This document shows positions 23,704 through 31,045 of a stretch of 64,000 bases of DNA, piece by piece. Source of the stretch: an uncultured Sutterella sp. (lineage in GTDB: Bacteria > Pseudomonadota > Gammaproteobacteria > Burkholderiales > Burkholderiaceae_F). Below the pieces are notes generated by a model that worked only from the letters and a program-made list of their open reading frames with translations, had not been told where the DNA came from and ran no database searches. The position numbers and the translations under genes are program-made. Numbering within the stretch: the stretch's first letter is position 1; each line of letters opens with the position of its first letter. The stretch spans positions 1 through 64,000 of the forward strand of contig UQYP01000008.1 in the NCBI GenBank assembly GCA_900545335.1, written 5' to 3'.

Positions 23704-25543
23704 CTCTTGAAATTGTTCCTCTCGCCCGTGTTCTTGGTTGGCTTGAGCTTTGTTTCGCCCCACCCTCCTTATAGAACTGGTAGAGATACTCAAAATTCGG
23801 GTTCAAAATTTCCATTGCTGCAGTTGCATATACAGCGCAGTCCAACGCTTCGTTTCTTTCCCGAATTTGAACCCAAGACATTTTCATAACGCCTTTTTCA
23901 AACTTCTTTTCAAGCACTTCGGCCGTCAATTGTTTGAAAAAGTTCTCGTTAAAGCCTCGTTCAGCCTGCATTGCATAGTGAACATATCCGGGGCCTTCAT
24001 CTTCAACAGCCAATCTGTTGTAGACAAGGGATTTCCCGCTATCAACACCTAAACTAAAGAGCAGGGCTCCGGCCGAGTTGCTCTTTGTCGGGTTGTTGAA
24101 GAGCGGAACACCGATACCGCCGCGGCCTTTAGAAGAAAACACACGGATTCGTTCACGGGCTTTGGTGTAGTTGTACACGTTGGTTGTGTACTCGCCATCA
24201 CCTGAGTCAACCAATGTGCAAGCGATGGTTACCCGGATTCCGTTAGCCATTTGATACTGCTTCTGCAGTAAAGCATCTAACTGATCCCACGTGGCATTGT
24301 CATCGGGTTTGCCATAAATGATCCGGTGCTCAATTCCCCAACACTCTCGACCCATACCCCAGCCATAGACCGTGCATTCAAGACGATTGTGTTGGACGTC
24401 AACGCCTGCAGTAAGCAGAAGCACACCATCGGGAAGAATGTCATCACTCGGGTAGTACTCTCGCCTGTTGTGCAAGTGTTCCCATTTGTCTGCATCCGGA
24501 GAGATTTCTTCCCATGGTTCACCGAGTTTCAAGTTGATAAATTCCTGCAGCCCGGTTTTGTCTTTGTTCTTGTTGGCATCAAGCCATTCCTCAACCAACT
24601 CGTACAGGTTGACCCAAGGAGAGTAAAGGGCATTGATGTGATAACCGCGAATGGTGGCCCCGGGATTTGTAGGACGCCACTCGCCTTTGCTCAACATCGA
24701 AAGATCGGGCTTAAAGGCTTTACGTATGACAGCGCCGCACTCGGGACAAACCATAAAGGCACTTTTGGGATCCGAAACACCTTTTTCGTCTTTATTCCAA
24801 TGGACATTGGCCCATTTAAGAATGTGAAATGCTCCGCAGTGAGGGCAGGGGACATAAAATTCCCGCATATCGCTGCGCTCGTACCAGTCTTGGATCTTTG
24901 AAATTCCTTTGACTGTTGGCGTACTCACAATCACAATCTTTCGGTTGTGGAAGTTTTGAGTACGTTGTGTAGCGAGTTTTAACGGATCGCCTTCTTTTGT
25001 TGTGCCGTAACGGTCAACTTCGTCAGCTAGGAGCACGCGAATCGGACGAGAGGCCAAGCCTGCTGGGCTATTTGTACCGACTAGGGCAAGATAACCACCG
25101 GGGAAGTGCTTCATTCGGATAGTCGTGTTGCTTTTACGACTGGTGCCTCGGCCATCTTTCCCTTCTTCTAACTTTCCTTTCAATCCGGGAGAGTATTGAA
25201 ACATGGGTTCAATACGCTCTTTGGAAAAAGCCTCGGCCATTTCGACAGTCGGTTGCAGCATGAGTTGCGGGGCCGGTTCTTGGTCTGCGTAGTATCCAAG
25301 AACATTAAGCAGCATTTCGCTCTTACCGACCTGGCTTGAAGCACAAAAGACTACTCTTTCAGTCTTTTTGTCTGTTGCCGCATCAACAATCTCACGAAGA
25401 TAGGGGGTTCGGTCTGTTCTCCATGGCCCTGGTTCCGGAGAGGTCCCGGGAGGGACGACACGAAAATTGTCAGCCCATGCGCTCCCTGTCATCCTTGACT
25501 GCGGTTTGCAAGACCTTTTGAAACTGTTTGCCCAGATACCCAT
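23690..25543 (-). CDS. Terminase large subunit, lambda gpA (GpA) family
   Basis: 617 residues. Walker A-like CASSQVGKSEM lies near residue 70, VLLADEVDRYG (Walker B) near residue 180, and CPHCGAFH plus CPECGA (zinc-knuckle-like pairs) near 240-275. The nuclease part begins with GVDVQHNRLEC near 370. It packages DNA into proheads. It overlaps the small subunit by 1 bp. Confidence 0.94.
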   Translation of the reverse strand: MGIWANSFKRSCKPQSRMTGSAWADNFRVVPPGTSPEPGPWRTDRTPYLREIVDAATDKKTERVVFCASSQVGKSEMLLNVLGYYADQEPAPQLMLQPTVEMAEAFSKERIEPMFQYSPGLKGKLEEGKDGRGTSRKSNTTIRMKHFPGGYLALVGTNSPAGLASRPIRVLLADEVDRYGTTKEGDPLKLATQRTQNFHNRKIVIVSTPTVKGISKIQDWYERSDMREFYVPCPHCGAFHILKWANVHWNKDEKGVSDPKSAFMVCPECGAVIRKAFKPDLSMLSKGEWRPTNPGATIRGYHINALYSPWVNLYELVEEWLDANKNKDKTGLQEFINLKLGEPWEEISPDADKWEHLHNRREYYPSDDILPDGVLLLTAGVDVQHNRLECTVYGWGMGRECWGIEHRIIYGKPDDNATWDQLDALLQKQYQMANGIRVTIACTLVDSGDGEYTTNVYNYTKARERIRVFSSKGRGGIGVPLFNNPTKSNSAGALLFSLGVDSGKSLVYNRLAVEDEGPGYVHYAMQAERGFNENFFKQLTAEVLEKKFEKGVMKMSWVQIRERNEALDCAVYATAAMEILNPNFEYLYQFYKEGGAKQSSSQPRTRARGTISRGVSL

Positions 25544-26076
25544 TAGATAAAGTCCGATTTTTTGAATTCGTAAAGGACATCGTTCAGGGCGTTCTCCAAA
25601 ATCTCCTCAATCTCTCTTGAGGATCGACCTTCACACAGTCCGGCTATTCGGACGGGTACAGACATGAGCCGAGATCGTAAAGCGGCAGCAACGGCTTGAG
25701 CATCTTCTTTGACTTTCTCAACTTCGACCAGTTCGCCTTTTCTGAGTTTGTACTCAAGCTCTTTTAATTTGGCCTGATAAGTCTTTTCGGCCATCCGAGC
25801 CTGGTTAAAGGCATCATTGATCTTTGTTCTTTTGGAGAGGCTTCCACCTGTAATCGGAAGATCGTCTGAATCATCTTCCGGGAGGGTCTGCTGCTTTCGT
25901 CTTTCGGTTTTGCTAATCTCAACAGAATCGAAATACTTTAATCCTGAGTTCAGGGCAACTTGGCCATCAGCATTGGTTTTCAGTTTTCCATCTTTGATGA
26001 GTCGATTGATCCAAGCTCTGGACTTACCTACGACTCTAGAAAACTCTGCTTTTGAAACATATTGCTCCTTCGCCAT
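25543..26076 (-). CDS. Terminase small subunit, Nu1-like
   Basis: 177 residues. Residues 6-45 form a winged-helix-like start (SKAEFSRVVGKSRAWINRLIKDGKL). Residues 85-130 are a charged coiled coil; the end (VPVRIAGLCEGRSSREIEEILENAL) matches DUF1441/Nu1 proteins. It recognises packaging DNA and recruits the large subunit. First gene of the late operon. Confidence 0.87.
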   Translation of the reverse strand: MAKEQYVSKAEFSRVVGKSRAWINRLIKDGKLKTNADGQVALNSGLKYFDSVEISKTERRKQQTLPEDDSDDLPITGGSLSKRTKINDAFNQARMAEKTYQAKLKELEYKLRKGELVEVEKVKEDAQAVAAALRSRLMSVPVRIAGLCEGRSSREIEEILENALNDVLYEFKKSDFI

Positions 26077-26423
26077 CTGACAACGTCACAAAAAGAAGTT
26101 ACATAGATTTTTTGTATTACAGCTAGACGATTTCTGGGGTTCCGCGCACCCGCATGCTTCAAAATTCGCGCCCAGAACCTATGACTATTGGGTTCGGATT
26201 TTTTGACGTTAGGTGTGCTGAATCTCTCAGAGTCATCACCGATAGTTTTTATCTATTACGGAGACTGATCAGGCGGGCAGGCCTCACGACTTACCTGCCC
26301 GCCGATCAACAGCCTCAGAGTCAAAACGACCCTAAGGTAGCGAAATCCGTTTCACTGGTCCCTGATTCATGTAACATGAAATGAGCAGTGGAAGAAAATT
26401 ACAAAAAAACAGGAACCAGTGAA
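26077..26423 (+). promoter_or_regulatory. Gene-free stretch with a foldable leader for the next rightward gene
   Basis: No coding sequence is supported. It holds a perfect 10-bp hairpin GGCGGGCAGG/CCTGCCCGCC (26271-26302), a 16-base match to conserved 23S rRNA (26331-26346), the palindrome TTCATGTAACATGAA (26366-26380), and TTTCACTGGT (26350-26359). The last is complementary to ACCAGTGAAA (26415-26424), just after the weak SD and reaching the ATG of the following gene. I read it as a structured 5' leader. Confidence 0.5.
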
Positions 26424-27440
26424 ATGAATGTCAAAAACACAAAAGTTAATGAAAATCCAATAAAAGAAGCCCGAAAAATTTTCAATCAGGTGATTGATCC
26501 CCAACTTTTATCAGCCGCCAGACAATTCAATAGAGATCTTTTAGGCATCCATCAGCAAATACCGGCAGTGAACTTTATTGAACTCCTGGCATTGCCTAAG
26601 GTGCTTGAACAGCAATTCAGACTCCAGAGAATTGAAAATCCATTCACAGAATTCTTTCAACAAACGGAAGACATAGGTCGGAATGTTTTCAAAGAACTAT
26701 TCAATAACGAACAAATCCGAATTTATGAGCAACTAGGCAAAATCAAAGCGTCTGATATTTCGGCAGCATTCACTGACTACTTTAAGTCAATTCAGTTCAA
26801 TGCCCAAGATTATTTGTTTCCTCAGAATCCCATTGTCGATGAGATCTTCAGAAACATAGAAGATCAAAAAATTGATATTCGTCCTTATTCAGATTTGCCG
26901 ATCGCTGAATTCATAGAAGCATTAAAAGGCAAAGATCCAAGTGAATACCTAAGCACATTACAGAGTCGCTTTCCATCCGCATCGCAATCATCCGATGTGG
27001 TGATAGAACGCTCTAATTCAGTATCAGTAATTGCATTTGTATGGAGAATCATAAAAATCTGGTTCAACGTCTGGACCTTCTTAGCTTTCTTTTTTCCGTC
27101 GCTTTCGCCCAGTGAACTTTGGGATTACTCGGACAAAGTAGTAATTGAGTACATTAAAGATCAAATAACCGGCTGCCAAGACGCAGAAGCCGAAAACATA
27201 CTCCGGAACATCATTTGTCACGATCAATACAACCAGCCAAAAGACAATTGTGCTGATACTAAAAAGCTCCCAGGAGCTGATTCCGGAATCAGTGAGAAAT
27301 GTGATGCTTCTATAGTTGGCAATACACAACCCGATCATGATGATGGAGGCCAACCCAAACAGGCATGCACCGATAAAAACGAACGGACGAGAAAACTCAG
27401 GGTAAAACCAAATGATGAACAACGTAACGGTTGCGTATAA
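26424..27440 (+). CDS. Unrecognised prophage accessory protein
   Basis: 338 residues from the ATG at 26424; a GTG at 26388 would add 12. Residues 1-190 look like a helical soluble domain (KEARKIFNQVIDPQLLSAARQF...). Residues about 205-235 are hydrophobic (VSVIAFVWRIIKIWFNVWTFLAFFF) and may span the membrane. The last 100 residues are polar and cysteine-containing, and lie antisense to the membrane-protein gene at 27081-27470, so they may be less constrained. It is opposite to the late operon, as expected of a lysogenic-conversion or defence gene. I do not recognise the family. Confidence 0.6.
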   Translation: MNVKNTKVNENPIKEARKIFNQVIDPQLLSAARQFNRDLLGIHQQIPAVNFIELLALPKVLEQQFRLQRIENPFTEFFQQTEDIGRNVFKELFNNEQIRIYEQLGKIKASDISAAFTDYFKSIQFNAQDYLFPQNPIVDEIFRNIEDQKIDIRPYSDLPIAEFIEALKGKDPSEYLSTLQSRFPSASQSSDVVIERSNSVSVIAFVWRIIKIWFNVWTFLAFFFPSLSPSELWDYSDKVVIEYIKDQITGCQDAEAENILRNIICHDQYNQPKDNCADTKKLPGADSGISEKCDASIVGNTQPDHDDGGQPKQACTDKNERTRKLRVKPNDEQRNGCV

Positions 27441-27470
27441 ATACCGAAAAATCGTTTCCTTTACGTTCAT
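27081..27470 (-). CDS. Four-helix membrane protein
   Basis: 129 residues with four hydrophobic stretches (near residues 8-24, 29-50, 68-86 and 92-112) and a basic end (KFTGRKRRKKES). Its ATG overlaps the stop of the upstream ParB-like gene (ATGA), which favours real translation. It is antisense to the last third of the gene at 26424-27440. Function unknown; small phage membrane proteins of this kind often act in superinfection exclusion or lysis. Confidence 0.6.
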   Translation of the reverse strand: MNVKETIFRYLYATVTLFIIWFYPEFSRPFVFIGACLFGLASIIMIGLCIANYRSITFLTDSGISSWELFSISTIVFWLVVLIVTNDVPEYVFGFCVLAAGYLIFNVLNYYFVRVIPKFTGRKRRKKES

Positions 27471-27970
27471 CTGCTAGCTCCCATGATCCAAACTTCGCCC
27501 TTTTTTGAGCCTGCAGTGGGGCTTCGGTTACTCTCAGGAGTCTCCTCTTCATCGTCCATATCGAGCAGTTCTTCGATTTCCTCGTCTGAAAATCCCGTAA
27601 GCGCCAAATCAAAGTTCAGTTCTTGAAGTTCGGTAAGTTCAAGCTTCAAAAGGTCTTCATCCCAACCGGCATCAAGTGCCAATCGGTTATCGGCCAAAAT
27701 GCAGGCTCTTTTCTGGGTAGGACTTAGTCCAGACAGCTCAATTGTGGGGACTTGCCTCATCCCAAGCTTTTTAGCTGCGAGCACTCTGCCGTGCCCAGCC
27801 ACTATTCCATTGTTTCCGTCAATGAGAATTGGGTTTGTCCAGCCAAATTCTTTGATGCTGTCAGCTATTCGCTTAACTTGGGTCGGGGAGTGTGTTCTGG
27901 CATTGTTTGCATAGGGTATGAGCTCTTCAATATCGCGATAAACGATTTTCAGTTTCTGCCCAGCCATCAT
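27467..27970 (-). CDS. ParB-like nuclease-domain protein, truncated relative to ParB-methylase fusions
   Basis: 167 residues. Residues 8-100 are a ParB/Srx-like domain: EELIPYANNARTHSPTQV, PILIDGNNGIVAGHGRVLAAKKLG (the GHGR motif) and ACILADNRLAL. In common phage proteins this domain is followed by a DNA methylase beginning GEVWxLGxHRL. Here the protein stops at KKGEVWIMGASR, so the methylase seems to have been lost. It overlaps both neighbours by 1-4 bp. Confidence 0.8.
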   Translation of the reverse strand: MMAGQKLKIVYRDIEELIPYANNARTHSPTQVKRIADSIKEFGWTNPILIDGNNGIVAGHGRVLAAKKLGMRQVPTIELSGLSPTQKRACILADNRLALDAGWDEDLLKLELTELQELNFDLALTGFSDEEIEELLDMDDEEETPESNRSPTAGSKKGEVWIMGASR

Positions 27971-28464
27971 TACTCTCCCTGCTCAAAAAGGGGAGGATTG
28001 ATTTGCTTGAGCAACTCTTCTTGCCGAGTCATCATCCGAGGCTTATCTTTTTTGAATTGCGCTAAGCCGCGACCGCACAAACTCGCAACTGCCTCCGCAT
28101 CGTCCATTTTCCGCTGTTGCTCAAAGAACTGATCAACGAGTGAGCGGCCTTGTTGTTTTGCTTTCGCCTTGTCGTCTAGCCCATCCAAAATCCATTTTCT
28201 GAATTGATGGCCTTTTCGCGTTCTCGCAAAAAGCGCGAGTAAATTGATTCCGCGATGCGAGAAGGCAATAGTTGAGACTCCATCAATGGTGATTTTCTTA
28301 GCCATCGAAGAATCAAACTCAGCGGCATGGCGCTGATAGATTCGGCTCACGTAGTCTGTTCTAAGGTAGCCAAGGGCTTCTGCAATATCTCTGCTTTTGA
28401 TGTACAGCGTGCCTTTGATGTCGTAGGCATTGATTGGGTTGCCGTTAAATTGAATAGTTTGCAT
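27970..28464 (-). CDS. BRO/antirepressor-type protein 1
   Basis: 164 residues. Residues 1-100 resemble a short BRO-N or P22 AntB-like domain (NGNPINAYDIKGTLYIKSRDIAEALGY; ISTIAFSHRGINLLALFARTRKGHQFRKWIL). Such proteins bind phage repressors. The gene is overlapped at its start by a leader frame (28445-28699), an icd-ant-like arrangement. Confidence 0.7.
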   Translation of the reverse strand: MQTIQFNGNPINAYDIKGTLYIKSRDIAEALGYLRTDYVSRIYQRHAAEFDSSMAKKITIDGVSTIAFSHRGINLLALFARTRKGHQFRKWILDGLDDKAKAKQQGRSLVDQFFEQQRKMDDAEAVASLCGRGLAQFKKDKPRMMTRQEELLKQINPPLFEQGE

Positions 28465-28699
28465 AGCAAAAAGAAGAACGGTTCAACAGCACCGGGGAGA
28501 ATGGCGAATACACAACCTTCTTAAATCGCCTATTTTGTGGGGCTTGGAGAGAGAGCTCCAAGTCGTGTGATGTAAGAAAAAAGCCCACCGTTCGGTGAGC
28601 CTTACTTTTTTCTGGGCGCACGATGGCTGCGAAATCGCATGGTCTCGGCATTACCCGGATATCTCTCAATTGTTGATGGGACTTTATCGGATTTTTCAA
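28445..28699 (-). CDS. icd-like leader frame upstream of antirepressor 1
   Basis: 84 codons, overlapping the first 20 bases of the antirepressor gene. It contains VRPEKSKAHRTVGFF, a peptide typically produced where a phage attenuator hairpin is translated. P1/P7 ant genes have a comparable overlapping icd frame controlled by C4 RNA. Whether it makes a functional protein is unclear. Confidence 0.4.
   Translation of the reverse strand: MKNPIKSHQQLRDIRVMPRPCDFAAIVRPEKSKAHRTVGFFLTSHDLELSLQAPQNRRFKKVVYSPFSPVLLNRSSFCYANYSI
28572..28611. terminator. Bidirectional terminator/attenuator
   Basis: GTAAG-A6-GCCCACCG-TT-CGGTGAGC-CTTAC-T6. The A6 and T6 runs make it effective on either strand. On the minus strand it lies inside the antirepressor 1 leader, so it can act as an attenuator. 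Confidence 0.75.
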
Positions 28700-28988
28700 A
28701 CAACCGCAATATGTTCTACTTTTAAGATCTTGTTATTCTAGTTTTTGTGTGTTTCGTCTTTGATTGTCTTTTGCTTTCCGTGATCGTGTTATGTTATTTA
28801 TCTAAATTGTTTCAATTTGTAATCTCTTCCTATTTAAGGAGCTCTTTGTTAATTGATGTCAATTTTCCTTCGAATATATTCCGCAAACATCGTAAATTGC
28901 TTTCACTTTTGTTATCGTTCTGTTGTCTAAGAGATCCGTTGTCTGGATTTGTCCCAATTTGTAGTACGTTGTCTTGTGTCTTTTTCTA

Positions 28989-29004
28989 TGTACTTTACTG
29001 TACA
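28989..29004. promoter_or_regulatory. Candidate operator of the toxin-antitoxin operon
   Basis: Inverted repeat TGTAC-TTTACT-GTACA immediately before the SD GGGAG (29005-29009). A position suited to autoregulation. Confidence 0.4.
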
Positions 29005-29015
29005 GGGAGTTAAAA

Positions 29016-29447
29016 GTGTTGACTTGCTTTGATGTAGCCGATTACTTCCTCTCTAAAACGGATGAAGAGGCTGGTGACGTCATTTCTAATTTGAAGTTGC
29101 AAAAACTGGTCTATTACGCTCAGGGTTTTACCTTAGCGGTTACCGGTAAGCCTCTTTTTAATGAGCCGATTGAGGCGTGGCAGCATGGCCCCGTTGTGCC
29201 AGATCTTTATCATAAATATAAGGATCATGGCGCCTACGGAATTCCCGCTCCAACAAATGTTGACTTCTCTAAGTTTTCTTCTGAAATTAAGGAAATTCTT
29301 GATGAAGTTTACGATGTATACGGCCAATTTTCTGCCTGGAAGCTTCGTAATATGACCCATGAAGAAGCTCCCTGGAAGAACACTGAAAAGGGGGATGTTA
29401 TTTCCCTTAGCTCAATGAGTGAATACTTCAAGACCCAAATCTGTTAA
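29016..29447 (+). CDS. Panacea-domain (DUF4065/SocA-like) antitoxin
   Basis: 143 residues from the GTG at 29016, with GGGAG 6 bases upstream; an earlier ATG lacks an SD. DVADYFLSK, ISNLKLQKLVYYAQGFTLA, LFNEPIEAWQHGPVVPDLYHKYK is the signature of DUF4065 (key residues L-Q-K-L-YYAQ...AW.HGPV). The family includes the antitoxin of the PanAT systems and Caulobacter SocA. It is followed after 2 bp by a small gene, the classic toxin position. Confidence 0.88.
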   Translation: MLTCFDVADYFLSKTDEEAGDVISNLKLQKLVYYAQGFTLAVTGKPLFNEPIEAWQHGPVVPDLYHKYKDHGAYGIPAPTNVDFSKFSSEIKEILDEVYDVYGQFSAWKLRNMTHEEAPWKNTEKGDVISLSSMSEYFKTQIC

Positions 29448-29449
29448 TT

Positions 29450-29866
29450 ATGGGTTCTGGAAAAATAAAATTTAAACGTCCTAAGGACGAGTCAAAGAAA
29501 TTTGATTTGTCCGATTCTAAACCTTCTCCGGAGGAGCTTCCTCCGGTTTTCTCTTTTGAGTATATTCAGTCCCCATATTCTCATGAAGAATGTCAGCCAG
29601 CAGAAATAGTGGCTTTAGTAAAAAAGCTGTGCCAGCTGAGTAAATTATCATGGAGACAAATTAAACAATCTCATCGGCACGGTTACGGGTGTGAACAAAT
29701 TCAGCAAAGTAGTATCAAAGGAGTGGTGATACCGAAATTTATTACTCCGGATATGACTCTTTTGGCTTTTCGATTTTGTGGATTGGCACCTATGATAGGG
29801 TTCCGATCAGAAAGAATCTTCCACATTGTTTGGCTGGATCGAGACTTTACTTTATACAAACACTAA
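29450..29866 (+). CDS. Putative toxin paired with the Panacea antitoxin
   Basis: 138 residues, two bp after the antitoxin. The N-terminus is disordered and charged (KFKRPKDESKKFDLSDSKP). The core has LVKKLCQLSKLSWRQIKQSHRHGYG, and the end GLAPMIGFRSERIFHIVWLDRDFTLYKH resembles a family of small nuclease-like or toxin proteins with a G-F-R...H-x-x-W-x-D...Y ending. I infer a toxin from gene pairing; its target is unknown. Confidence 0.65.
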   Translation: MGSGKIKFKRPKDESKKFDLSDSKPSPEELPPVFSFEYIQSPYSHEECQPAEIVALVKKLCQLSKLSWRQIKQSHRHGYGCEQIQQSSIKGVVIPKFITPDMTLLAFRFCGLAPMIGFRSERIFHIVWLDRDFTLYKH

Positions 29867-29867
29867 A

Positions 29868-29885
29868 GCCCCGCCGAAGCGGGGC
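29868..29885. terminator. Hairpin between convergent genes
   Basis: GCCCCGC-CGAA-GCGGGGC, with only a short T run on the minus side. It lies between the toxin stop and the antirepressor 2 stop and may serve both. Confidence 0.65.
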
Positions 29886-29891
29886 ATTGAG

Positions 29892-30701
29892 TTAAGCAAA
29901 CACTTTAAGTTTGAAAACTATCTCATGCAGACAGGTCCAAGCCCGGATCCGCTCTTTCTCTATCGCGGCTAAAGCATTTCTGGCATCAATGGTCAACTGT
30001 TGGATCTCTTTGGCGCTGGCCTGCTGCAAATTCCATCGGGTAATAAGCTCACAGTGAGGACAAGATGGAAGCTGAGGCTTCGGAAACTCGACCGGCTGAT
30101 CAGACAAAACTTCAGGGATCCGGAGATCCACGGTTTGAATGAAATTGATGCACTCGTCAAAACGAGAAGCCGGTATTTGATCGTACTTGGCCACTTTGAA
30201 ATAGATCTTGATGGCTTTATAGATCGTATTGAAGTGGACGTGGGATCCTTTGGCCCGTTCGGCCACCGCCCGTTGGATTTTGTATTGCTGCCTTGGGGTG
30301 AGTGGTATAACTTCCGGGGATTTCTCGGCAGCTGAGTATTGCCCATTCTTGCGAATAGCAGGAAGCACTTCGGAGGTAACCCAACGGCGAAACGGTTTGG
30401 CTTCAGGTTTGCGACTTTTCAGAACTAGAGCATAAAGGCCTGACTCGTTCACAATGAGGACTTTGCGTTCCTGCTCAATACCATTCTCAGACCTGATACG
30501 CAGATTGTGCGTATCAGCTTCATCTTGATCAAGTAACCGCACGGCATCAGAAGCGTTGCGATAGCCAAGTACCTTGGCAACATCGTTTGCGACAAACCAA
30601 GGCTCATATTGTTTAACGACAATTTGAATGGGTTGTTCGTTGAAATTGAAAATAGTGGGGTTTTGAGCGGATGCGCTCGTTCTTGCTTCTGCAAATTGCA
30701 T
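29892..30701 (-). CDS. BRO-family antirepressor 2
   Basis: 269 residues from the ATG at 30701 (SD AGGAG nine bases upstream); the longer frame opening at 30749 is rejected. Residues 15-115 are a BRO-N domain: YEPWFVANDVAKVLGYRNASDAVR, NESGLYALVLKSRKPEAKPFRRWVTSEVLPAIRKNG. The rest is a helical C-terminus with CPHC. The SD lies inside a duplicated leader motif (30711-30902), so translation is probably controlled by RNA pairing. Confidence 0.87.
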   Translation of the reverse strand: MQFAEARTSASAQNPTIFNFNEQPIQIVVKQYEPWFVANDVAKVLGYRNASDAVRLLDQDEADTHNLRIRSENGIEQERKVLIVNESGLYALVLKSRKPEAKPFRRWVTSEVLPAIRKNGQYSAAEKSPEVIPLTPRQQYKIQRAVAERAKGSHVHFNTIYKAIKIYFKVAKYDQIPASRFDECINFIQTVDLRIPEVLSDQPVEFPKPQLPSCPHCELITRWNLQQASAKEIQQLTIDARNALAAIEKERIRAWTCLHEIVFKLKVFA

Positions 30702-30710
30702 AGCGAAACT

Positions 30711-30902
30711 CCTGAGTAAAGATTTAAGAGCCTCGCCTCCAGAGACCAATCTGGTGAGCGAGGGAATGAGGATTGGTCTTACCGTTACTCAGGAAACGGC
30801 GCTCTTGCGAGCTCCTCACCCCTCACTCATAAAGGGATGCGCACAAAAACACCGCTTCAAAGAGCGGCGCCATGCGCCTGAGTAACAGTCGGGAGACCAA
30901 TC
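30711..30902 (-). promoter_or_regulatory. Antirepressor 2 leader with duplicated target and antisense copy (C4-like)
   Basis: In the leftward RNA GATTGGTCT...TTACTCAGG occurs at 30902-30877 and again at 30751-30711. Between them lies the complement CCTGAGTAA...AGACCAATC (30793-30771). The second target overlaps the SD (AGGAG) of antirepressor 2. The middle copy can pair with either target, an arrangement like the P1/P4 C4 antisense control of ant genes. Confidence 0.7.
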
Positions 30903-30940
30903 CCGGTCACGTCTTTTTCCGTGACGTTGTCAGTATACAT
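30857..30940 (-). CDS. 27-residue leader peptide
   Basis: MYTDNVTEKDVTGIGLPT..., starting at the ATG 30940 with a strong SD (AAGGAGG, 6 bases upstream) and ending at 30857. It spans the first target pair of the leader, so ribosomes would open or mask that pair. Confidence 0.5.
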   Translation of the reverse strand: MYTDNVTEKDVTGIGLPTVTQAHGAAL

Positions 30941-31045
30941 CAAACCCTCCTTTTTGTTCCTAACCATGTTGGGATCTCCTATGCGAAGATTAAAGGGCTG
31001 GTTCCTCAATCAGCTTTCTTTAACCTTTCACACAGGAGTATTTCT

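Larger units (their letters stand above)
28465..29015. other. Intergenic control region between antirepressor 1 and the toxin-antitoxin pair
   Basis: Apart from the leader frame, it holds the hairpin CTTGGAG/CTCCAAG (28543-28562), the terminator at 28572-28611 and a strongly T-rich segment (28700-29000) that probably carries the rightward promoter. No further gene is supported. Confidence 0.5.

Noticed and set aside
26325..26349. A real 23S rRNA gene fragment or gene
   Set aside because: Only about 25 bases resemble rRNA; the surroundings do not align by eye.
26154..26384. 76-codon rightward frame in the leader at 26.1-26.4 kb
   Set aside because: No SD, odd composition, and it runs through strong hairpins and the rRNA-like segment; more likely RNA structure.
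30449..30694. Frame within antirepressor 2 on the same strand
   Set aside because: Overlaps the BRO-N domain in another frame without its own SD.
30872..31045. N-terminal extension of the small protein at 31046
   Set aside because: It would cross the antirepressor 2 leader; a good SD and ATG lie at 31046.
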